64,000 nucleotides of DNA from Chryseobacterium soli (lineage in GTDB: Bacteria > Bacteroidota > Bacteroidia > Flavobacteriales > Weeksellaceae). The notes under the pieces are model-generated. The model ran no database searches, was not told where the DNA came from, and saw only the letters and a program-made list of their open reading frames with translations. Below are positions 35,901-44,095 of this stretch, piece by piece (positions within the stretch are counted from its first letter, which is position 1; each line of letters opens with the position of its first letter). Made by a program: the position numbers and the translations under genes. The stretch spans positions 310,001-374,000 of the forward strand of contig NZ_JPRH01000003.1 in the NCBI RefSeq assembly GCF_000737705.1, written 5' to 3'.

Positions 35901-37812
35901 TAATTACCGTCCGGATGCTGTTAACTTCCCAAATGTATGGGGGAGATATGAATACTATCCATTATGGAAGAACCAGACTTCAGAAGGATTGGCATGCAGA
36001 TGTATCAAAGATCCTTTGTTTGTAAAAAATGAATATGATTTTCCAATAACACCATCAGATTATTTTATTGAGGATGCTCCAAAATATAGTGAAGGATTAT
36101 ATAATCCGAATACTTATCAGATTGTGATGAGCAGTGGAGTACAGGAGCAGCAGATACCTGTAAGCAAAGCTTTTTCTGCTCAAAGTCAGCTACTGGGCAA
36201 TCCTGATATTTTAAAAACTGAAAGCTTCAATAATTTAAAAGCGAATGTTTTATGGACGACTAATACCAATCTGATCCAAAGTGTTGCAATGAGTGGCAAC
36301 GTAGCTTCGTTAGCAGATATTTCCGGTACAAATCTTATCGTAAAAATTAAGCCAAACGAATCTGGAAATGCAGTGGTGACCTTACATAACGGCAGTATTA
36401 CGAACCCTGTATATTGGAGCTGGCATATTTGGGTGACGAAGTCGCCTATAGCTACTATTGACCCTTATGCTACCGAACAACCTATAGCAGCTGCTGTTAA
36501 TTATGTGAACTATGTCAAAAAAGGAACTGTACTACAGACAGAGTTTATGGACCGTAACCTGGGAGCAGAAGAAGCTTTCCCGACAGTTGTTACTCCTTCT
36601 TCACCAGATACTGAAGAATTAAAGAAAATTAAATTATCAGGTGGAATGCAGTATCAGTGGGGAAGAAAAGATCCTATTCCTCCGTTTGTAAATCCTGATG
36701 GAACGGCATATGAGATCTATTTAGGAAACGTGAATGCAGACGGTACTATAAGTTATTCTGTTCTTAACAGCGGGATTTATAACAATGCGAGTGGAAATTA
36801 TATCATCCCTTATAATACGTATACGAATACATCCAATGCTAACGTAGCAGCAACAGACAAGATCAGTACAAAAGTAAGTAAGGTGCTTTCTTACTCCGTT
36901 AAAAATCCTTTAGTATTTATGGTCCCGAGTAATTTTGCCCCGATCTTTAATAATAATAAAAACTACACTAACGGGTCAGACTGGTTATCTAACGAAACCA
37001 ATATAGGTGCGGACCGATGGGGTAGAGGAGATAAAAAGTCACCGTTCGATCCATGTCCGGCTGGATGGAGAATCCCTGATGTAGCTTCTGTATCATCTAG
37101 TGCGCAATTCAGTAATTTCCCATGGGCCAAAAAAGATGTGAATGAAATGGAGGCTCAAAATATTAGTGTGTATGGAGGAGTTCGTGTTGGAAACGGGCTG
37201 GGCTACCAGTTTAATGATAGCTCTTATAAAATTGGAAACTATCCTTTTATCGGAATCAGAGGGTATAGAGATATCCTTAAAAATGCGAATGAAGGAGGAA
37301 CTCCGGATTACACCAAACTCCAATCAGCATTGGCAGGTATCTGGACGGCTTCTTTAAATTCAAACTATTATGGGCGGGCTAATAATATGCTGATCAGCAA
37401 AGCTGATAATGTTTTAATTCCTCATAATGACTGGGCAGATCCCTATTTTGGAATGAATTGCCGTTGTGTAAAAGTAAGATATGAAGGTAATGAAGAACAG
37501 GGGGCTATCCAGGCTCTTCCTGTAACACAAAACACAGGAAAACAGGCTGTGAATACTTTTATGAAAAAAGAAATTGAACAAAAAGTAATTACAGATAAGC
37601 TGGTACTTTATCCTATACCAGTAAAAGATATCCTGTATATCGATGCCAGAGACGATAAAGAGTACTATTACCAGATTTATAATATGTCCGGACAGCTTGT
37701 GAAGACCGGTAAGTTCGAGAATAAGCAGACAAATGTTTCTTCTTTAATTTCCGGAGCTTACCTGATTAGAATTAATGATTCTGAAGCGGTTGTAAAAATG
37801 ATTAAAGAATAG
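32983..37812 (+). CDS. Giant T9SS-secreted surface protein with PKD domains (paralogue A)
   Basis: A 1609-residue protein. A signal peptide ends near LVTAQ (residue 19). PKD-like domains lie at about 22-92 and 285-360, with a beta-rich segment between, then two ~75-residue repeats of the type SGSITVTSPNTGVTYSFD (365-515). Two large modules follow (about 520-1005 and 1006-1495), each with APNSYIF/YNPNTYQI start, YWSWHIWVT, DRNLGA, YQWGRKDP, DPCPxGWRIP and a C-R-C end, resembling the Fibrobacter major paralogous domain. The T9SS type A tail starts near 1539 (YPIPVKDILYID). Probably an adhesin. The last 3.27 kb are homologous to the gene at 40820-45478 in inverted orientation. Confidence 0.85.
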   Translation: MKKNILLFLLFCAMLVTAQSPLSKFTATATGANTVSFSSTSDGNPTSFSWEFAGGNPATSTSSTPSISYAAAGTYTAKLTVSNASGSSVSTRTVKVTTGNIIDLCTGRNNDGSLMADPDPDPDWSYADINGVVSTPVIRYTFTGWSSASTGDVAGISRWITGNNAITGYHEYKSKEIEIPTGVTTAVLNLRSLSFVRNWTYLVKKNTDGTETETQITLTTYMSDGAKGWLNSRSPEVINYPLSPGKYYIKVKLYTNNGSQRQAIDVNANVNFGYGFTFSPLAEFSAAPTSTTVGSNVQFTNLSQGTPSSVLWNFEDGTNVLTSTLNNPAIAFSTVGSHHAELNADYGNSLVSSLKINNYIQTIQMDAPTAVATQPSCSIPSGSITVTSPNTGVTYSFDNGNSFQSLNTISGLASGTYLVKVKSIQGAVSDATSVTINQAPAVPNAPVFTIVQPACPVNTGNITITSPASGVEYSFDGGVTYQTSNVKTGLAAGTYSIMVKSANGCTASASAVINSVDCRDWTLAPNSYIFTGKDQNNNEVDGIYIPVKKAYTMWNSTTNLIAGNPIPSGTVTADVLWEDVHGLIKTGENYALDIIGTGTDARIKVPVNKAKKGNAVVTYKINGETYWSWHIWVTDDPTNGSTYKSYTAVQRQLKNGTLEDIPNSDWGWMDRNLGAIGNSMTGTNLNKNGGLLYQWGRKDPFPALVAKGDDFYEVTGSIGKRVRHFDAHETNQWVGTSLDELERRVKLQDASVKNNIQLSIRNPLSLIYIQNNNDSNQAFYNNNLNLPYNWFGTSSSLTAERLGELNLWSDNSQGQITPSNYNFNSQKRPYKNKSSYDPCPNGWRIPSMLVANLGNYSYVDDVRIDYSPFGINPNAGTTYNTMPKTILPSNTNMPAYMQNFRIYPQTGFDMRNISGNNLGIFPGTGNLYAYNSEYTDGHETYLWTATMSRWYDVTPSTVARSLRLLPDAGQYINNYRPDAVNFPNVWGRYEYYPLWKNQTSEGLACRCIKDPLFVKNEYDFPITPSDYFIEDAPKYSEGLYNPNTYQIVMSSGVQEQQIPVSKAFSAQSQLLGNPDILKTESFNNLKANVLWTTNTNLIQSVAMSGNVASLADISGTNLIVKIKPNESGNAVVTLHNGSITNPVYWSWHIWVTKSPIATIDPYATEQPIAAAVNYVNYVKKGTVLQTEFMDRNLGAEEAFPTVVTPSSPDTEELKKIKLSGGMQYQWGRKDPIPPFVNPDGTAYEIYLGNVNADGTISYSVLNSGIYNNASGNYIIPYNTYTNTSNANVAATDKISTKVSKVLSYSVKNPLVFMVPSNFAPIFNNNKNYTNGSDWLSNETNIGADRWGRGDKKSPFDPCPAGWRIPDVASVSSSAQFSNFPWAKKDVNEMEAQNISVYGGVRVGNGLGYQFNDSSYKIGNYPFIGIRGYRDILKNANEGGTPDYTKLQSALAGIWTASLNSNYYGRANNMLISKADNVLIPHNDWADPYFGMNCRCVKVRYEGNEEQGAIQALPVTQNTGKQAVNTFMKKEIEQKVITDKLVLYPIPVKDILYIDARDDKEYYYQIYNMSGQLVKTGKFENKQTNVSSLISGAYLIRINDSEAVVKMIKE
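34540..37812 (+). repeat. Paralogous block A, left arm of a large inverted repeat
   Basis: The 3273-base 3' part of surface protein A (both modules plus sorting tail). It aligns along its whole length, by shared motifs in the same order, with 40820-44095 on the other strand, a block of 3276 bases. DNA similarity in the sampled stretches (the WSWHIWVT region and the tail) is high but clearly not identical. Confidence 0.75.
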
Positions 37813-37848
37813 CCTAAAGGTAATTACAACTCAATTTACATTTTAAAA

Positions 37849-37881
37849 AATAACCTCTGCAAATTGCAGGGGTTATTTTAT
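37849..37881 (+). terminator. Terminator after surface protein A
   Basis: A 14-bp stem AATAACCTCTGCAA/TTGCAGGGGTTATT (one mismatch) around one base, followed by TT. Confidence 0.8.
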
Positions 37882-37974
37882 GAGATGTATGATGATAAAA
37901 GTTATTAGATTGAAGATACATTTACAGAGTAAATAACACTTGTATTTACATGCATTCAGCACATAAATTTATAT

Positions 37975-37982
37975 TAGATTTG
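37975..37982 (+). promoter_or_regulatory. -7 promoter element for the TPR-AraC regulator
   Basis: TAGATTTG, an exact TAnnTTTG, 28 bases before the ATG. Confidence 0.45.
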
Positions 37983-38010
37983 TACAAAACTAATTAAACA
38001 CAAAACACAA

Positions 38011-39732
38011 ATGATTTCAACAAAAAAGATAATAGTTATCTTCCTATTTTTATATATAAAGATATTTCCTCAAAACTCATTTTCTGAAAAAGAATCCGTA
38101 AAAATAGACAGCCTGATCAAAAAAAATCAATGGGACTTAGTGCATTTAAAACTTCTTAATGAAAATTTAAAATTTAAAAGAATATCAATGTATCCCTTAC
38201 AATATCATTTATTGATTAAGCTGGACTCAGCTTCCGTACTTTATAAACAAGGAAAATATCTGGAAGCGAAAAATGCAGTATTGTTATCTTTAGATCAGGT
38301 AGAGATTAATAAAAGTAATTTAAGTGTATTACAATATGAGGGATTAAAACATATTGGGATAACAAGATTATTTTATATTGAAAAGAGATTAGGTAACATT
38401 TCACAGGGATTGAAATATCTAAATATATTCTCACAAGGGATGGGTGCAGTTTATAAGAAAAAGCAAATCATTTTTTATGCTGTTGCGCATGCAGAATTAG
38501 GGAATTATAAAAAAAGTGTTGAACTGCTCAATAGGCATTTAAAAGATATTCATTTAGATTCAAAAAATTTCTTATACAGAAGCTTTCTTAAAAATGAAGA
38601 AATTGCATCAACCTATAATACTATTGGAGACACGTTTATTAAATGGTATAAAGACACGGGTAATGAAAAACTATTAGATTCTGCCCATCATCATTATGAA
38701 AATGCCTACAGAATAATGAAAAGCCTTCCGGATTTTTGTGTATACTCAAAAGCATTATTTATGTGTCGACGGGCTAATATCGAATTATTGAAAAAGCAAT
38801 ACAAGAATTCATTACTACTCTATAATGCATGTGAAAAAGATTCAGTACTAATGGATAAAAATTTCTCCCGGGAAGCCGTTTGGATGGGAAAGGCTGAAAT
38901 ATATACTTTCCTTAAAAAAACTGATTCCGCTTTTTATTATATTAACAAAATCTTTAATGAAAAATTATCTCCTAAATGCACATATGAGAATAAATTAAAA
39001 AGTTACCATTTATTAAGTATAAACTACGAAAATAGTAATGATAATAAGAATGCATACAAATTTGCCAAACTAAGCCTCGCTGAAATAAATAAAAAAAATA
39101 TTCAGGCTCATTCCGGAAATAATTTTCTTGGGGTCTATGAAAAGTCAGAGATTAAATATGCCTCTGAAGAAACGATAAAGAAGAACAGGAAAAATACATT
39201 TTTATTGATATTCTTCATAACACTCCTCTTTATCTCTGCTGTTTTTTATATAAGATATGATTATAATAAAAGCAAAAATGGAATTTTTGTAGAATTTCAG
39301 AAAAAAATAGAGGAAAAAAGTAATGTTCCTATTCAACCGACTGCCCTCGAAATGCATGAAAATTTAACAGTAGTTATTGAGGATAGGGTAGTTGATCGCA
39401 TTCTTAAAAATCTGGACATGCTTGAATCAAAGAAAAAATTTTTATCAAACAATTTTAAACTTGCAGGTATTGCCAAACAGCTCGATACGAATACCGCTTA
39501 TTTATCTAAAATAATCAATGAGCGTAAGGGAATGTCTTTTTCAGAATATGTAAATGATCTTCGGATAAATTATTTGTTGGTAGAATTACAACACAATCCA
39601 ACCTTCCGTAAATATACGATTCAGGCAATATCTGAAGAAATTGGCTATAAAAGTACAACGACCTTTATTAAAGCATTTAAAGATAGAATCAACATGACAC
39701 CATCAGAATATATTAAGAATTTAAATAATTAA
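38011..39732 (+). CDS. Membrane-anchored TPR/AraC-family transcriptional regulator
   Basis: A 573-residue one-component regulator. A signal-anchor or signal peptide at the N terminus (IIVIFLFLYIKIFPQ) is followed by about 360 residues of TPR-like helical repeats that would lie in the periplasm, one membrane helix near 397-415 (FLLIFFITLLFISAVFYI), and a cytoplasmic AraC-type double HTH at about 475-570 (FKLAGIAKQLDTNTAYLSKIIN ... ISEEIGYKSTTTFIKAFK). It stands alone between the two giant surface protein genes and is a plausible regulator of one or both; that is inference from position. Confidence 0.87.
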   Translation: MISTKKIIVIFLFLYIKIFPQNSFSEKESVKIDSLIKKNQWDLVHLKLLNENLKFKRISMYPLQYHLLIKLDSASVLYKQGKYLEAKNAVLLSLDQVEINKSNLSVLQYEGLKHIGITRLFYIEKRLGNISQGLKYLNIFSQGMGAVYKKKQIIFYAVAHAELGNYKKSVELLNRHLKDIHLDSKNFLYRSFLKNEEIASTYNTIGDTFIKWYKDTGNEKLLDSAHHHYENAYRIMKSLPDFCVYSKALFMCRRANIELLKKQYKNSLLLYNACEKDSVLMDKNFSREAVWMGKAEIYTFLKKTDSAFYYINKIFNEKLSPKCTYENKLKSYHLLSINYENSNDNKNAYKFAKLSLAEINKKNIQAHSGNNFLGVYEKSEIKYASEETIKKNRKNTFLLIFFITLLFISAVFYIRYDYNKSKNGIFVEFQKKIEEKSNVPIQPTALEMHENLTVVIEDRVVDRILKNLDMLESKKKFLSNNFKLAGIAKQLDTNTAYLSKIINERKGMSFSEYVNDLRINYLLVELQHNPTFRKYTIQAISEEIGYKSTTTFIKAFKDRINMTPSEYIKNLNN

Positions 39733-39891
39733 CAGACATTCGGAAAGAGAAGATATCTTAAGACTCACAAAGTCATTTTCGAAGCATATAATATTTGAAG
39801 CTATGCTATTTTTTAGTGATTATTCTAATTTTAATTTTAATATTGTAGTATAACATTTCTTGAAATTAATTTGATTAATAATCTATCGATC

Positions 39892-40734
39892 ATGAAAAAA
39901 TTATTGCTGATCTGTATTGTTATCATGTCCGTTTTTATTAAAGCGCAACCATTTACCTTACACTCGGTCGGGGAGCCAAAGGAATTCAGCCTGCAAATAT
40001 ATTATGGAAGGGTAGGAAGGGGAGCATTTGTACAATATAAAGGAGAGAAAGGGATCATTCCTTTACAAATAAAAAGCGTGACAACTGACAGCACTGGGCG
40101 GAGTGATGGACAACCCGATTTTACTTCTTATGTCTGGGATGAAATAGCAGATGGAAAAGTGAATGGAACGTACCGTCTGACGGAAGGACTTCGTCAGATT
40201 TCGGATGTGAGCTATGAACGAAAAAAAGACGGCAGAAAGTTTAAACTGGCCATGACCGAAAATAAAAAGGACACCTATGACGGCATCAATAAATATTTCC
40301 TGAATGGGGTGATGATTTCTTTCAATCATTTCTACAGCGATGATCTCAGCTTTAAATATGCAGACGGAACTTATTTTAAAACTGTTTTACCTTCAATTGA
40401 TAACGCTGATGCAGCAAGACAAAGTATCATAGACGATTATAATTTTGACGGCTATGATGATGTTGCGTTTTCAATTCCCGATGCCGGAATGGGAGTGTAC
40501 AGGACGTTTACCATATGGCTGTATAATCCTGTGAACAAACGGTTTGAAGAACTTAAAGAACCGGATTATTCCCAATCTCAATGTTCGTGTCTGTGTGATG
40601 TGTCAATAGATAAAAGTAAAAAACTGCTGAATACCGGATGCAGAGGTGGGGCAAGATGGTGGCAGGATACTTATCGTTTCGGTAAAAATGGAACACTGAA
40701 ATGGATTCACTCAAAAGAAGAAACGGAGAAATAG
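39892..40734 (+). CDS. Secreted protein with XAC2610-like repeat region
   Basis: A 280-residue protein. The start at 39892 gives a signal peptide ending VFIKAQ; the frame opens seven codons earlier with TTG. IIDDYNFDGYDDVAFSIPDAG (about 178-198) is a calcium-loop-like FDGYxD motif seen in XAC2610-related and FG-GAP-like secreted proteins, followed by WLYNPVNKRFEEL. Several cysteines (CSCLCD, TGCRGG) lie near the C terminus. No T9SS tail. Role unknown. It ends just before the bidirectional terminator shared with surface protein B. Confidence 0.7.
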   Translation: MKKLLLICIVIMSVFIKAQPFTLHSVGEPKEFSLQIYYGRVGRGAFVQYKGEKGIIPLQIKSVTTDSTGRSDGQPDFTSYVWDEIADGKVNGTYRLTEGLRQISDVSYERKKDGRKFKLAMTENKKDTYDGINKYFLNGVMISFNHFYSDDLSFKYADGTYFKTVLPSIDNADAARQSIIDDYNFDGYDDVAFSIPDAGMGVYRTFTIWLYNPVNKRFEELKEPDYSQSQCSCLCDVSIDKSKKLLNTGCRGGARWWQDTYRFGKNGTLKWIHSKEETEK

Positions 40735-40754
40735 TATCAAAAAGATTATTTCTC

Positions 40755-40794
40755 CATAAAAAAGCCCCCAAAAAGTCAGATACTTTCTGGGGGC
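40755..40794. terminator. Bidirectional terminator between convergent genes
   Basis: Stem GCCCCC...GGGGGC extended by AAAAGT/ACTTT pairs with a CAGAT loop. The A run on the left acts as the U tract for the minus-strand surface protein gene. Confidence 0.75.
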
Positions 40795-40819
40795 CAATCA
40801 TTTTGTTGATTTTTTAAAT

Positions 40820-43800
40820 CTATTGTTTATTAATTTTTACTATCGTTTCAGAATTGTTAATTCTTATCAGATAAGTTCCAATCAATAAGGAAGAGATATC
40901 TGTCTGCTTATCTGTGAACTTACCTTCTTTCACAAGCTGGCCAGACATATTATAGATCTGATAGTAATACTCCTTGTCATCTTTTGCATCGATATGCAGG
41001 ATATCTTTTACAGGATTAGGATATAAAACTAGTTTATCATCTTTTACTTTTTCTTCTATCACTGCTTTGCTAAAAGCTTGTTTGGCTTGCACCCCTGTAT
41101 TTTGTGTTACAGGAATACCTGGCAATGGACCTCTTGGTGCACCATTATCTTCCTGTTTTACACATCTGCAGTTCATGGCTGCATAAGGGTCTGCATCTGT
41201 ATATTTCACCAAAATCCTGTTGAATCTGTCAAAACTCATAAAGGTGCCTCTGCCTGTAAGGTTCTGGTGTAAATTAGCATACCAGATTCCGCCGGCTGAA
41301 GCTGCATCAATTGTGCTGTTTAATGCACCTGTATACATCACAGATCTTTTACCTCTCATATAGCCTTTAGGATAACCTCCTACATTATATAAACTGTTAT
41401 CAAATCTAAATCCTACCGTTCTGCCATACGGGCTGGTAACTCCGGCAGGGTAATGAGTAATAACCGATCCGTAATATCCTGCTTCAGTACCATCAACAGC
41501 TTTACCATCACTTCCGCCACTGGTAAAAAATTCAGGATTGTTTTTTAAACTCCAGGGAGAAGATTTTATAGGGCTTGTACCGGTCTCCGGGATTCTCCAT
41601 CCACCCGGACATGGATCAAATACTGATTTTTTACTGCCTAGTCCCCATCTTTCAGCATATAAACCATGATAATTGGTATCAAACAGCCAGTCTGAACCTA
41701 GAACGTACGTTACGTCAGGACGTGTAGGATATGTAACGGTCGGCATCATGAATTTTAACGGGTTTGCTACAGAATATCCAAGTAGTTTTTCTATTCTTAC
41801 ATCTATTTTGTCAGTTGCATTAATGCTGCTTTTATAGGTGTTATAATTCACCACATTACTTGAATTATATGTGGCTTCTGTTAAAGCCGAATACGTTACA
41901 GTACCATTAGTAGTAGTTCCCAAGAATACATTGAATTTAGTATTATTTGGAGCTATATTCGTAAAGGTAGGAAGAGGATCTTTTCTGCCCCACTGGTAAT
42001 GTAATCCTTGTGAATTATTCAGTTGGGTTACTTCGGCTGCCGACTGAGCATATGATGTGGGCATAGCATCAATAGCTCCCAAATTCCTATCCAGGATTGT
42101 TGTTTTCATGATCGTTCCCTGTTGCGTATAATTCATATAATTATCTGTAGTAATAGGGGTGTCATTTGCGTAGGTAAGAGAACTTGCGGGTGTATTGGTT
42201 ACCCAAATATGCCAACTCCAATACACAGGATTGCTTATGGAGCCATTATGCAATGTAACGATGGCATTTCCTGCTTTGTTAGCATTTACTTTTACGTTGA
42301 TATTAGCATCTTTAGAAGACGGATTATCTATGGTTAACTGAGTGATTAAACCATTATTGTCAGTCCAGAGTACATTCGCCTTTAAATCAGTAAAACTTGC
42401 AGCATTTAAAATCTGGGTATTCCCTAAATAATTACTTTGTACAGAAAAAGCTTTGCTCACAGGGATTGAGATTACTTGATCTGCGGTAGATTTTGTAATC
42501 ATGTAGCTGTTTGGGTTATCTAATCCTACTGTGTAAGTTTCTGTTTCAGTAAAATATTTAGTTTCGAAATCGTAATTATTTTTGGTAAATAACGGATCTT
42601 TGATACATCTGCATGCATGGGCATTATTCGTTGGATAATCGTCTGCTGGTTTATAACTATACAAACCATACACATTAGGATAATTGGCAGCGTCCGGCTG
42701 ATATCCGTTGACGATCTGATCTGAAGACGGAGTTAATCTTAACGCACTGGCTATTGATGAATACCCGCTATAGCTGGTCATTGTAGCAGTCCATAAGTAC
42801 GTTTCAAGCTGGTCTGTGAATGTTGCTTTAGTATGATATCTTCCATCACCGCTTTTTCCTCTTCCTATCCAGCCTGTCCCCGGAAATATACCGATGTTGT
42901 TACCTCCTACATTAGTCATATCAAAACCATATTGAGGATATACTTTTATACCGGCAAGATAAGGTTTCAGATTATTTAATCCAGGAGGAATATTAGACTG
43001 AACGCCGTTCAAAGCTGAAAGCGGACTATTAACTTTAGGCCCGAAAGGGGTAAAATCCATCCTTACATTTTTTGTTGACGATGCCACTAAAACCGAAGGC
43101 AATCTCCATCCGTTAGGACATGGGTCATAAGAAGATTTATTTCTATACGGTTGTGGAATTGTAATATCAGATGTTGGTGTTGGTATTCCCTTGGAATTAT
43201 CTGACCATAAATTAACTTTACTCAATTCACTGGTCTGTAATCCTGGTACCTGCCCAAACCAGTTGTAATAGTACGGAATACCATCAGCTGTAGTCCCATA
43301 TACAGAAGGTGTTGTAGTGTTATCATCATTTACATAGAGTAAACTCAAAGGATTTTTTACCGATGTTCTGATGTTGTCTGTTATATTGGCGGTAGATTTA
43401 TTGGTGAAAAGTCTTAAATCATTAAAGTTTTTGTAATCATTAAAAGGACTGTTGGTATATTTCAGTCTTCCTGCAGCATCTTCATACACGATTTTACCCA
43501 TACTACCGGTTATCTGATAAAAGCTGGCATCATTATTTGTTAATGAAGGAAAAGGATCTTTTCTTCCCCACTGATACACAAGTCCGCCGCTTCTGTTCCA
43601 GCCATCGCCGTTAAGGGAACTCCCCAAAGCACCAAGATTTCTATCCATCCATCCCCATTCAGAATTTGGAATAGTTTCTACAGTACCGTTGCTTAATTCT
43701 CTTTTTACGTCATCATAACTTTTATACGTAGAACCGTTTGTCGGATCATCAGTCACCCATACATGCCAAGACCAGAAAATCACTCCATTTACTTTATAAG

Positions 43801-44095
43801 CTATGACGGCATTTCCTTCTTTTACTTTATTTACAGGCACTTTTATTTCTGCATTGGCATCACTACCAATGATATCTAAAGTATAATTTTCTTTAGATTT
43901 TATCAGTCCCATATTATCTTCCCATAATACATCGGCTGTTATGGTTCCGGCAGGCAGATCCTGACCTTTCATATAACTTCCGTTTTTCCACATTTCATAG
44001 GCTTTTTTTACGGGAATATATAATCCGTCTACAGTATTGCCGTTTTTATCTTTTCCTGTGAAAATATAGCTGTTTGGAGCTTTAGTCCAGTCTTT
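40820..44095 (-). repeat. Paralogous block B, right arm of a large inverted repeat
   Basis: A 3276-base block homologous to 34540-37812, in opposite orientation. The 3.0 kb between the arms holds the TPR-AraC regulator and a secreted protein. Confidence 0.75.
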
